This document shows positions 41,487 to 53,684 of a stretch of 64,000 nt of DNA, in pieces. The stretch covers positions 34,324,753 through 34,388,752 of the forward strand of contig NC_034414.1 of the NCBI RefSeq assembly GCF_002078875.1, in the 5' to 3' direction. The notes beneath the pieces were generated by a model that saw nothing but the letters and a program-made list of their open reading frames with translations, did no database searches and was not told where the DNA came from. How positions within the stretch are numbered: position 1 is the first letter of the stretch; every line of letters starts with the position of its first letter. Source of the DNA: Numida meleagris. Its lineage: Eukaryota; Chordata; Aves; Galliformes; Numididae. A program made the translations under genes and the position numbers.

Positions 41487-41523
41487 CTCTTTTCTTGTTT
41501 TTTTTTTTTGTTTTTTTTTTTTT
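41487..41523. repeat. T-rich homopolymer tract
   Basis: An almost pure T stretch interrupted by single C and G residues. No retroelement body flanks it on the side where a poly-A tail would be expected. Confidence 0.75.
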
Positions 41524-43419
41524 AAGTGCTTACAGAAGGCAATAGGATTTAAAGTTCCTTCATATATCACTTAAATCACAGGTGAGCTGCAGAGAGCAGA
41601 GTTCTATTACACAAGCTGAATAAAGCATTAAATGTCTGTCCCCTTCAATACAAAACATCACAAGAGTCCTCCAAAGCTCAGCTCATTCTCAGATTAATAA
41701 CTGGCTGAAACAGTACTTAAAATCAGAAATAAATGCTTTACCACAGTAGAAGGGACATAAATCCTAATGGCTTGAACTTTTAACTGCTTCCTTTTAAAAA
41801 CCTCCTCCACTACTCTCCAGCCACTTTTTAAATGAGATGAGAAAAAAAAAAAAAGCCAGCCTCAGCATTTAAATTAGAACTATGGTTTAAGAACTGTTTT
41901 CCTTTACGCATGAAATACAGTCTACCTAATTATTATAATCTCTGTGCTTTTTCTTTTAAATGAAAATATTGACCTTTTCTGTAGTTGACACTAAAAGAGC
42001 TCGGCTGCCTGCAGTGGCAGCTCTACAGCACCTCTCATTCAAAGAATCACAAGTTAGAATTCACTGAGAGGAAAAAAAGGGAGAGCATAAAATTAACCAT
42101 GAAAAGGATATATCTGCCTCAAGTCTTGACAATGTTGTATTCACAGCAAGGTGTGGGAGACCCAGCCACAAGTGATGAAAGTCAACCGACAGTAGCTGAT
42201 TTATAATAGGGGTGTTGCCCTCAATCTCTAAGGAAGGGATATGTGTGGCATCACTCACAATCAATCTCTGGGAGCAAGTATACAATGCTACTCTGATCCA
42301 AAAGAAAAGTAAAAACTTCTGCAAAGGTAAGACAAGCTTGAACAATCTAGCTGAATGAACGTAAGAATAGGAAGCAGGATTAAATACAGGAGGATGGCAG
42401 CTCAATGCAGTGGTCAGGAAAGCCTGTCCTTCAGAGATGGCTGATGCTGGAGAAATAAGTGAAGTTCTCCATGCTTGGAAAAGAAACTTGCCCAGATACT
42501 GATTCCAAATTCCCTCTACTAATAGAAACATCTCTGTCATAAAAAGAAAAAAGAAGGAAAGCAGCAAAACTTACAAACGTGTTTCTCGATTTCATTTTTT
42601 ATAATGTTGTCTATGCTCTACTGGAGACATTTTCTAAATCAAGTTCATAGAAGAGAAAAACATATAGATATTAATCTGTCCTCAGCAATTCTCACATCTT
42701 GTTCCTTCCAAAACAGAGTAGCTTTAAGCACTCCATTAGAGGAAAATATCTTTCTGTGCTAGACCAATAGACCCTGAATGTTCAATTTTGTATGCGTCTT
42801 CACTTTTCACACTGTAATTGACTCTTAGCCATAGGAGTATCCTCAGAACATAAATACAGAAATACCACAGACGTGGTAATATTTTATAAAATATTTCTTG
42901 TGGATTTGAATGTTTCAGAAAAGCTGGATAAACAGGTACTAAAGCCATGACTGCATGATACAATGTTTCAGAGAAAGAGCCTCTTAAGATACTCTCACCC
43001 ACAGGTATTTGCTGTATTTTAGAGCAGATTGGTTCTTTTGTTCATGCTCTAACCACTAAATATCTGTGCAGTCACAAAGACAGAAATGAAATATCATAGT
43101 ATGGGGACAAGAATGAGTAGCAGGATATGGTAGAACATGGTCTGAAGCAAACTCAAGTTCTGAAGATTTTGTTTCGTGTTTCTACAAAAAAGTCATGAAA
43201 CCTAGAAGACAATTTGAAGTACAGAACAGTTTCTTCCACTGATGAAAATCACTCTAGCATCAGAGCATCCAAAGATTTCAAATAATTTTGCACCAGATGT
43301 TAAGCTGGGAGAGCTTATTCTGATATAAAAACTGAGAGTTTATTCTAAGATCTTATTCTGAACTCTTATTGAGGATGGGAAAACACCACTGACCTGAGAG
43401 CTGGACCAGTTCTGATAAC

Positions 43420-43655
43420 AGAATCACAGAAAGTTGAGGTTAGTTGGAATCTCTGAATCCATCTGGTGCAAACCCTGCCTAAGCAAGGACAATCAAAGCG
43501 AGACCAGCCCCATGTCCAGGCAGCTTTTGAAGATCTCAAAGGAGGAGACTCCACAGCCTCTCTGGGCAGCCTATGCCAGTACTCCATAACCTACAGAGTA
43601 AAGAAGTGCTTCCTGATGTCCAGACATAAGACCTACCAAGTCCAGTTACTGTGAA
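43420..43655 (-). mobile_element. CR1 LINE 3' fragment
   Basis: Short minus-strand CR1 tail. It begins with cagaatcacagaaagttgag (reversed 3' end) and contains complements of the family's ORF2 ending (plus-strand words 'gactccacagcctctctggg' and 'cagcctatgccagtactcc'). The minus-strand translation at 43366-43587 starts MEYWHRLPREAVESPPL, matching the CR1 'xxWNRLPREVVESPSL' C-terminal block. It is diverged and truncated just inside ORF2. Confidence 0.88.
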
Positions 43656-44739
43656 TGGTCAAAGACAGAACACGTAGAAATATCTAGAAGTTACAACATT
43701 CTAAAAACAATTCTCCAACACTTTTTTTTATTATTATTTGCATTTAGTATCAAAGCCCTTCTTCACCCTTTTGATGATTATATAAACCAAGAATAGCTCC
43801 ATTATTAATTACAGTACAAACTCCAGGTCAGAATAAGGATCAAAGCTGACCTGTTTAGTCCACATCTATTTCTTCTTTCCTATTTCCCCTAGGATGTAAT
43901 GTGTATTCATGGTATTTTTGAAGATTAATATAAGTTCTTATTTAAAAACAAAAATAACACAATATATCTACATCTACTTGTCTTCTTTTCAATCTCAGAA
44001 TCTTTAAATCATTTTTCATTATCCTCATTGGTTACGCTGCTTTACTTCAGGGCAGGTTTTTAATTAAATGCTCACAATATTTGCTGTAAAAACATTCCAT
44101 AATTTTTGTGGTGGCTAAAATAAGATCATAGTCATCCAACCTGTACTTTAGTGAAATGTTTAATTATCTCTCTACAAAACAGGTGAAATCATAAAATATA
44201 CCTTCTAAAGGAGATAACAAGCTTTAATTCAGGATGTTTACAACCAAGGGGAATCATATTAACTGCAGATGTTAATTTACCATAACAAGACAGGTCTACC
44301 GCTAACTACTCCATCTTTTAAAAAGAAAAACATTTGAAATAATTATTTTAACTGCAGGTGTTGGTAGTGGCTCAGCAGGAACAAAAGTATCATTTAAAAC
44401 CCATCCTGTCTTTCATCTGTGTTTACAACCATAGCTGTATTCATTCTAACAATAGACAAAACATGACTAAAAGCAGCTTGTTTACCCACTTGTCAACAGC
44501 AGAAAAGCATAATTTTGGGGCTGTACTACTGCAGTGCATTTGTTGTTTGGACTCAAAAGTCTTTCAATTATTCTGATTGAAATGACCATAGCCAAAACCT
44601 ATGGGCAGAGAAAAACACATTTTCCCTTTTCTAGCTCTTTATATTATCCACTTATTTACGCTATGCTTTGAAAAGAAAAATTACTTATTTTAGTTCATTC
44701 ATTTTTATTCTGGGACTTGGGTTTGGATTCTGATTAGTA
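43656..44739. other. Unique sequence between CR1 copies
   Basis: AT-rich sequence with no recognisable gene or repeat, separating a minus-strand CR1 tail from a plus-strand CR1. Confidence 0.6.
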
Positions 44740-45264
44740 TGAAAAGATTTGGCCCCTCACTGCAAAAAAGACGTTGAGGCCCTGGAGCGTGTTCAGAGGA
44801 GGGCGACAAAGCTGGTGAGGGGTTTGGAGCACAGGCCTTATGAGGAGCGGCTGAGGGAGCTGGGATTGTTCAGTCTGGAGAAGAGGAGGCTCAGGGGAGA
44901 CCTCATCGCTCTCTATAACTACCTGAAGGGAGGTTGTAGTGAGCTGGTGGTCAGCCTCTTCTCTCTTGTAACTAGTGACAGGATGAGGGGGAATGGCTTC
45001 AAGTTGTGCCAGGGGAGATTTAGGCTGGATGTTAGGAAATACTACTTTTCTGAAAGAGTGGTCAGGCGCTGGAACGGGCTGCCCAGGAAGGTGGTGGAGT
45101 CACCGTCCCTGGAGATGTTCAAGAAACGTTTAGATATAGCGTTGGGAGACATGGTTTAGTGGGGTTGTTGGTGGTAGGTGGATGGTTGGACTAGGTGATC
45201 TTGTAGGTCTTTTCCAACCTAGCTAATTCTATGATTCTATGATTCTATGATTCTATGATTCTTA
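44740..45264 (+). mobile_element. Young CR1 LINE, 5'-truncated, octamer-tailed
   Basis: Plus-strand CR1 copy with a 136-codon open frame (44749-45159). It encodes the last part of ORF2: [40 protein letters not shown], and [16 protein letters not shown] near the end. The frame ends naturally at a stop, followed by a roughly 65-base 3' UTR (ggatggttggactaggtgat and onward). It finishes with four perfect tandem ATTCTATG octamers (45226-45257) and a partial fifth. The lack of frameshifts marks it as one of the younger insertions in the window. It lacks the reverse transcriptase and endonuclease domains, so it cannot move on its own. Confidence 0.95.
45226..45257 (+). repeat. CR1 3' terminal octamer array (ATTCTATG)4
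   Basis: Four exact head-to-tail copies of ATTCTATG close the CR1 insertion. This is the hallmark of the CR1 3' end, recognised by its reverse transcriptase for priming. Confidence 0.95.
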
Positions 45265-46704
45265 GTAAATCTAAACTCAAACTGTTACAAAGTTTGGGAA
45301 ATGTACTTTCAGTAGTAGTTGCATGCTGCCTTACTTCATCTTCCCAAGAAAACTGATTATTTCTTAAAGTATAAAGACTTACATATGTCTTTTATAATAT
45401 AGTTTCCTTAAAAACTCTCTTGATTAGTGGAATAAATATGTAAAATATTGAGATTAAAAGCAATTTTTCTTTATCAGATAACTCTTGATTATGACAATGT
45501 TCTAAAAATTGGGCTGATAATTGCTGTTATGTGCATATCCCTCCAGAGAATGTATATAATTCATCTGAGCATACTATAAATCATGCTAAAAAGTGGTCAC
45601 TGCATGACAAATTGACATCAATAACTGCAACGCAAGAACTATCAAACTTTTTCCTGACTACAATTTACTGCAAAATTTGTAGAAAACTGAGGCAATTCTG
45701 CATGAACTAGAAGATAAAAGACAGTTTGAGTCAAATGATACTAACTGATCATAGAATTGTCAAATTTAAAGACTGGCCTCCAATAACACATTATTTACCA
45801 TCCACTAAAAACAGAAGTAGAAATGTATAAGCTTATGCTAAATAATTTACTGAAAACTGGCCAAAGTATTACATGTGAGAAGATTTATATAGATAAGCAG
45901 GGTGAGGGGGGATGATGGTTGTTTGCTCACACATAAACACACACACAAACCAGTTAAAGAGATATCTTGGAGGATTTCTCCCATACACCTTCTTTCTTTT
46001 TCTTTGTGTTCCTCCACATTTTGATTTGACCTCTTTCTAGTCTCTTTAAATCCAAAGAGAAAAATATGATAGATCAGAATGGTACACTATCTGTAGCTCT
46101 GGGAATCCAGAAAATTATTTGTATTCCTCATCCTTCAGTGCCAGCTCTGCCACAAGCCTATGATAAATATATGGACATCCATAGTCACACAATACTTTAA
46201 AGTATTTTTCTAAGGGTTTATAAATGTCTGTAAGCACTGTCTAAAGTCTGAGGACTTCAAGTGTTTGGTAAGATTCATGACTGACTTCATTTGACTGTTA
46301 ATAGATACGAAATTAATTTGCTTCAGACCTGTAACCATTCAAATCTCATGCATGTTAGTTTGGACTTTAGAAGGTGAACAGCGCAGTATGAATTTTAATA
46401 AGAAAGTATGCAAATAATGGAATTCCATTTTTCCAACAACTGAAATAAAAATAATGCATTGGTACATGAATTATTCCTCACAGGTATCTAAATAATTTTT
46501 TTTCTACTTCGAAAAATAAAAATTGGACTTATCATTGAAGTTAACATTTACAACCCAAAGCCATTTAAGATGAGGTCATGCCTTTTCTGTTTCACATCTC
46601 ATAATCAATCATATAAAGTTGACATAAAATGTTATAACATTGATATAAATATTTAAATCAATGATATAAAATTTGAATTTAGTATGAAAATGCCAAAATA
46701 GAAC
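45265..46704. other. Unique sequence between two plus-strand CR1 copies
   Basis: AT-rich unique sequence with a short CA-rich stretch near 45931-45953. No gene recognised. Confidence 0.6.
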
Positions 46705-47406
46705 AAATCTAGAGTTAGGGATGCAATCCTGGTGGATGAAAAACTGAACATGAGCCAGAAGTGTGCTCTTGCAGCTCGGAAAGCAAATGGTATCCTGGGC
46801 TCCATCAGAAGAGGGGTGGGCAGCAGGGAGAGGGAGGTGATTGTCCTTCTCTACTCTGCCTTCATGAGGCCTCAGCTGGAGTTCTGCATCTGGGTCTGGG
46901 GCCCCCAGTACAAGAAAGACAGGGAGCTGTTGGAGAGGGTCCAGAGCAGGGCCACAAAGACGATCAGAGGGCTGGGGCACCCCCCCAGTGAAGACAGGCT
47001 GAGGGAGCTGGGCTTATTCAGCCTGTGGAAGAGAAAGTTGCATGGTAACCTCACTGCAGCCTTCCAGTACCTGATGGGAGCCTACAAACAGGAGAGGAGT
47101 CAGCTCTTCACAAGGGTTGATAATGGCAGGACAAGGGGAAATCGTTTTAAGTTGAAGGAGGGAAGATTTAGATTGGATATCAGGGGGAAGTTCTTTGCTT
47201 CGAGAGTGGTGAGGTGCTGGAACAGGCTGCCCGGAGAGGTTGTGGATGCCCCGTCCCTGGAGGTGTTCAAGGCCAGGTTGGATGGTGCCCTGGGCAGCCT
47301 GGTCTAGTATTAGATGTGGAGGTTGGCAGCCCTGCCTGCGGCAGGGCGGTTGGAGCTTGATGATCCTTGACGTCCTTTCCAACCCAAGCCACCCTATGAT
47401 TCTATC
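46705..47406 (+). mobile_element. Young CR1 LINE, 5'-truncated, 191-codon ORF2 remnant
   Basis: Plus-strand CR1 with an uninterrupted 191-codon frame (46732-47307) for the ORF2 C-terminus. In order it shows [20 protein letters not shown], a [20 protein letters not shown] block, [51 protein letters not shown], and WNRLPGEVVDAPSLEVF. The 3' UTR follows (ttggagcttgatgatccttg) and ends near 47406 in ccctatgattctatc with a single octamer. The part before residue 1 would hold the polymerase core, which is missing through 5' truncation. The subfamily differs from the neighbouring copy at 44740 (different 3' UTR wording). Antisense frames at 46609-46980 and 47014-47382 are shadows. Confidence 0.95.
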
Positions 47407-50400
47407 AAAGAGTTTATTCTTTCACAGATATATTGGTCTACAGTAAGGACAGTTCTAATGGTATGAAGATGTCAGTAAACTCGGGAGATATGATCTGGCA
47501 AACAAAAGTAGTAAGAAGTTGTATTAGTGAAATTTTTCCTTGTTATAAAAAAAAAAAATGAAATCATTCTTTTCTCAAGAAAATACAAACTGAGCACAAT
47601 ACCTGTCCCATTCTTTTTGCATTTTACACTGCTTAAAAGCTGGTTTTGATCTTTATCTCTTCTATGCTACATTTCTGTTCTTTATTAAGAAATACACGGA
47701 AGCAGAAGTAATTTCCAATTCGGGCTGAACAAAATTCACATTAAAATGAATGCTCTACATTGGATAATTATTCTCACAGCTTACTGAAGTGGCTGGATGA
47801 GAAACTAATCAGTTACTAACGGTGCTATGGTAGTTGAATCAATGATTTTGCTTGCTTTTCAGAATGTCAACTTTAAACAGAATAAAGATTGCTGAAGTCC
47901 ACTGTCTTCTGCAGCCTTTGTGGAATCTTTTGTTCTCCCTTTCTCTCATCATTATTGAAAAACAGGGAAATTTCTGCACTGTTTTCACGTAGCTAAGGAC
48001 ATTCATCCCCCTTCAATAGTCCTGGGTGTACCATTCTGTTTGCCTAATTCAACTCTTTGATCACTTTGGGGAAAAGTGGAATACAGTAATCAGAATCCCT
48101 GCTACCTCCTGCTAACCTGGATGCAATCCCAAACAGCTCCCATTATGGACTTCAATCACATCTTGCATCCCCAGTGATGACTGCCTAGTCTCTTAACAGG
48201 TGGACACATCTGTTCTGCTCTGCCAAACTCAACTTACGGTGACTGTGCTTTGAAATATTTGCGTAGTTTATTCCAAATACTGTGTGCATCTGTTCAAATC
48301 CAATCGACTTTATAATTATGGTTTAGTTAAATAAAAAGAGACACTTGTATATTTTTCAGTAGTTGTACGAATACACATTTAGAATATTCTAAGAGGCCTA
48401 AGTTTCCTGACCGTTAGTTTTGTTACAGCCACTGAGAAATTATCCTATGCATTCTAAATTTTTTCTAAAATCATAGACATATACAGTATGCAGAGAAGCA
48501 TGGTTTCATAAAAAGTATGTATAAGATTATCTAACTAAATATTGTGGAGAGTATGAAGAGTACTTTGGAGGGTACCTATCAAGGTCTCCAGTGAAAACAC
48601 ATTTTTCTAGGAATACTTGGAGAAAGAGAGCTGCATTTTTGTTGTTGTTCTTTATAATATTTGGGGATGACTTAATATTAGAGCAATAGTTTGTTAATTC
48701 CATATTTCTTTCCAGATATTTTAAAAATATCTTCTGAGAATAGTGCAAAAAGTCTATGGAAACTCAAGTCTGTGGGTTTTATCAGGTTGCTATCTCAAGT
48801 TTATTAAGAGCATTAGTCTGATTCACCAAGACAGCTCATATACGTCAATTATTACTTTGGAGATCAGGTAGAATTAAATCCACATTAGAATTTAAGTGTG
48901 TGTTATACCAACCTGTCATTTTATATGCACAGATAAAGAACTGAGGACCTAAGAAATATCACTTTTACTCCTGCTCTACTCTGGAGGCATTTAAAGTCTC
49001 AGGGTACTTAAGACTTCAGCAAAAAAATTCTGCATTTGCCCAAGAGCATCCTCATTTTCTCAAGGTTGGGAGTCTTCTATTTAAATTCTATTCAACTCTG
49101 CAAACTAAACATTTCTCTATTTATCTTATTAGGAGAGCCTCATCTAAAGAAAGTCTAGAAGATTGTATCTAGCATAGAAGATATTTTAGAGAGCTCATTC
49201 CTTTTAATCCAAAATTCTGAAGATTTAACCAAAATAATTTCCCAGGCTCTTCAGGGACAGAGAGTCAATTTCTCTTGTTGAAACAATGTATGAAATCACA
49301 CTAATAACACAACTATAATATTACTACCTAAGTATAGAATAGTTATATAACTACAATGTTATCTATAATAGATAAATGTTTTGCAATTAAGGAAAATAGC
49401 AAGTATGAATAAATATGGCTCTTTATGCCAGCAGCAAAAACACTTTCATGGAAAGGACTTTGAGTGGTGGATTTCAAAGTTCAAACGAGAAAGCTTGAAA
49501 TCTCTTTACATCTAGAAAGAGGCAAGATGTACAAGACTGCTCACTCTGCAGCCATTTCATAATGATTGTTTTCAGCATGTTGGCTTTTCTGCTAGGCAAC
49601 ACATCAAGCCATATATCTTCATGAGATATCAGTGAGTCAGATACCTCACTAAGGTAGAGGTGTCTTACCGGAAAGATTAACAAGGAGATCTTGTAATCCT
49701 ATTGCCAAGAGTCATTTTCAATCAGTTTCTTAATTACAAAGTTCTCTAATCAAATAATTAAACATATTTTTATCTTTGAAGCACGTCACAATCTATACAC
49801 ATAAATCGCATATACCCCTAGCTTTAAAGAATTATCTCCTTATTAAAACTCAGTGTTAGAAAATTTAATTTTTAACAAGATCAGATTCTTCTTATATAGC
49901 TGAGGTCCAATCTTACTTCCAAATCTGAACTACTGAACATTTATACGTATAAATTCAAATAATACTTAAAGATCTATAATAGTCTGACCTTAAACACCGA
50001 TTCATTCAAGCGTGAATCTTTTCCATTCCTCAGTGCCTCATGAATTACACTTGGCACAAAATTCTCAAGGGCCTCTGAACCTAACTTGGAAGTCAAACTG
50101 TATGGAAAACAACTTTTCAGACAAGACCAAGAACTAACTCATCAAGGACATTATCAGGGATGGGCTTTATGGTGCAGCAGAGAAACTGTGAGTGCTCTCC
50201 CAAATTCTGAATACAGATCTGAAGCAGAATTACAGGTAATTGTTTTTCTTCTTTTTATAAGTTAAACAGAAATATCTGTGTTTAAGAAGAAAAAAATGTG
50301 AGGTTGATGGGCCACATTTCCTCTTTTTCATAGATTTGAGAATCTTTGTTTTGTGGGTTTTGTTTGTCTTTGATGTGATTTTTTTGTTGTTGTTGTTTTG

Positions 50401-51864
50401 TTTTTTTTGCCAAAATCATTATGTTTCCCCAGAAAGTTTCAGTATTCAGAATACTTCAGTCTTCTAAATTTGAAGCCTATTTGGAAGGGCTTAAATAAGT
50501 TCATATCCTGTATATCTCCAGAAGCTGCTTCCCATAAGTAGTCAGAAAAATAATCTATAGTATGTACTCTTTCATCCACCTGGAATTCCATCTGCTACTT
50601 CAGCTGAATTCATCCATTACACTACCTACTTTAAAGATTAACACTCCAGAGTTAGAATTTTCTAATGAAAAACAGAGGTAAACTGATGTCTGCATACAGG
50701 AAAGGAATCATGGCCAGTCTGCCCTATTAGCACAAGAGTCCCCAGAAAGTTGTACAGCTGAATGAGTTGGCTCCACATGGCTGCAAATGTGTCTTTGACT
50801 TCTTCACAGTCAGATGGTTTTCCATGTAAGTGCAAGGTTCACAATCCTGTATCCAAGCCCTTTCCTTCTAGGTTGTAATTTTAGTTGATTTAACTTCAGC
50901 ATTGAAACTCCATGCATTTATACACACATAATGTAAGGCAACCATGTCAAATTGTTGTACATTTTGTTACATGTTGCACAAAGAAATTATACCCTTTCAA
51001 AAGCGAAGCTTTTAAAAACTAACTTTCACAAAAACAACATTCTAAAGAAGGAATTAATAAACTGATAATATTATCCATTTGTATAAAAGAATTTCCCATA
51101 TAAATTAAATCTGTTCATTCTTCCTGACAAAATCATGCCAAAGATCAGAGAGTATGTGTCCATATAACATACAAAAGAAGAAATGTAGTTAATATTAAGC
51201 TTACATCCAGTTTATATAGAAAACAAAATGTTTTCTTTGTATACCCATACCTGCCATCACTTTCTATTAATACATAAAATTCAGATTATTCCCGTTGCAT
51301 TTCATCACTCTAGTTTAGTATCAAAAGAGTTGAACTACCGCCACTGACATCTCTGGCATAGAATATGCAACACATTTCATGTCACTAAGATAGAGTAACG
51401 AGAAAGTCAATGACTTTCCAGTAGGCTTTACAAAAACCAACAGAAGCCTCCAATTTATCTGCTGCTTTTTGCCTTACCTGCTGAAGTCAAACATCCATTG
51501 CGTCTTAAATTCCCAAAATGCCTACAGCGTTGTGCAAAGTCTGCACTTAGCAGCCATGGAACTATGTGGACCCGTCCCACTACAATTTCTTTAACACCTT
51601 ACTTTATTATGAGACCTTCTGCAGCCCGAAATGCATCAGATACACTGAAAATTTTCTTCTGGAATAAAAATAGGTAAAAGGAATTTAACTTTTGATGCAA
51701 ATGCAATTACAGACCTAGTTCACCTTTCTGCCTTTCCAGCCTTAAAGTAAATCAGTACTGTGTGGTGTTTGAATCACTGGGATACCTCAGCAGCAGTGAA
51801 AAAGGAAGCAAGCAATTATTGTCTAGCTTCATTTATTTGAAAGACGGAAGGAGACACGTACATA

Positions 51865-51924
51865 ATAATGCTGGAAATAAATGGGAAAATATATATCATA
51901 ATGCTGGAAATAAACTGGGAAAAG
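51865..51924. repeat. Tandem duplication, 33-bp period
   Basis: ataatgctggaaataaa followed by tgggaaaa occurs at 51865 and again at 51898. The second copy has one inserted C. The spacer between copies is tatatatc. Confidence 0.85.
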
Positions 51925-53634
51925 TTCTGAACTTAAGGTAAAACATTCTGAATATAAGATTCTTCTATTACTGTGGCCTATTCTACCAAGAGAAATAAAA
52001 CTTCCTCATGAAACAATATGGACAATATTGTTACTGACTTTTTTGCTCATTGCTGAAGAATAGATTTTAGAGATGTACAGCAGCATACTTCTTGTACTGG
52101 ATCAAAAGTTTCTTTATCTCCTTAGTTCTTAGAGTCATTCTTGTAACTTATGCTATAAATAACTGTTGATGGGAATGAGGTTCACAGTGGAGATGAGGAC
52201 ACTCATTTGTAGGTTCTTGCTTTAACTCAGGCTGAAGATTAGTCAGTTTCACAATGACTTTGAATTTTCAGTAAGCAGAATTTTCCAATTCTGAATTCCC
52301 AGATATTTTTCTTCCACCCATCTGGGAACTAGAAGACAAGTGAGCAGTACTGAAAGGGTTAGCTGTCCATGCATTACTCACAGGCATCTTCAGACATTAG
52401 ATCTCAAACACAGCAGGGAATAACCTCAGATCAGCAGAAACATAAAGTGGCTCATTGTGCTGTATCTTTTCTATCTTTACTGTCCCAGAATCTTGGAAAA
52501 TATTTGCTAATTTAATTTGTTGTGATTAATACATTGTTCCAGTGTTTCCTGCTGCTATAGTCTGCAGGAGAATTTAGTTATAATGATGACTAAACTCAAC
52601 AGCAAATTTTAACAACAGAAATTATAGCACCATTATGCAGAAACGGCTAGTAAATTATACAATTGTATCTACGACAATATAAATCTCAAATATATTAAAC
52701 CTCTTTTTGTTTCTCTGAAGCTGCTAGCCTGGGTGCCAGCCAAAAATGTAAAATTTACAAAAGCAATTTTTTTCTTGGTCCTATGAGTTCTTCAGAAGAC
52801 TGTTAGCTGAAGCTCTAGGTCTGTATTAGCTACTGATGGAAAATTTGTGTTTGCTAACCAAAAATATATGCACATGGCAGGTTATAAGAAACATACAAGA
52901 TATGACTCAAATGTCTTAGAAATGTACTGATAAGCATAGATTACAAAGCAATTTATAAATGCACAAAAATGTCAAGTTAGCAAACCTGAGGACGTTTACA
53001 AAATGAGCAAAAGAAGTAGTAAATGCTTATCAGGCATTTACTGAACAGCACTTACTGAAAGGTACAAACAACTGTATTTTTGCTCTAACAAACTTTCACT
53101 AGGAATGCACATGACTGCAAAAGGGTAAGGAAAGAGCTTGTGACTGCTATTTGAGAACACTGCAAACACTTTGTAGGTTCTAAATAATTTGCCAAGCAAT
53201 GACAAATGCTGCAAATAACAGGAGACAAATTACAAAAACTTTTCCAGCCTTTTCACATGCAAACCAGGCAAGACTTTATTCAACTCCCTTCTCTCCACTT
53301 CCCCTAATTCCCTGATCCTAAACTATTTAACATCTTCCAGTCTCCATAGGTTACATTCACTGAATTTTTTTCAACCTCAAATTCCCTCTTTTGCCCTATT
53401 CCACTTTTAGCGTCCACACTCCTTCCATCTTTTCTAATATTCCTACTATGGGTAGTTAGCAGAGTCTGCAATGACTTTTCATAGGCTCAAAGTGGCAGCT
53501 GTTTGGAAACCACCAACTGCATATCATCCCTAGCTGATCCCATCATGGTATTCCTACTGCATGCCTTCCAGGGACACCAGCAACATCACCTTCCAGAACA
53601 AACATCTAATCCTGCATTGTATCTAATATACAGT

Positions 53635-53684
53635 AATATCTAACATCCTCTAACATAATACATAATATCTAATATCCTCTAACA
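53635..53684. repeat. Tandem duplication, 29-bp period
   Basis: A 21-base word (aatatctaacatcctctaac plus a) at 53635 recurs at 53664 with a single C-to-T difference, separated by taatacat. Confidence 0.88.

Larger units (their letters stand above)
30146..43419. other. Unique AT-rich sequence, no gene recognised
   Basis: No transposon bodies or known protein similarities were recognised. Two GC-richer patches stand out (31050-31290 and 33380-33660) without any identification. Simple sequence includes an AT hairpin at 30315-30362, a T9-AC-A13 inverted tract at 32437-32460 and a T-rich tract at 41487-41523. Two longer minus-strand frames (155 codons at 39020-39487, 168 codons at 42061-42567) lack family features and are taken as chance. 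Confidence 0.55.

Noticed and set aside
42061..42567. 168-codon minus-strand open frame, among the longest in the window
   Set aside because: Composition is rich in Leu/Phe/Ser with no recognisable domain, start context or neighbours. This length is within what chance gives over 64 kb of AT-rich DNA on six frames.
46609..47382. Two minus-strand open frames of about 120 codons
   Set aside because: Antisense shadows of the young CR1 ORF2 remnant at 46732-47307.
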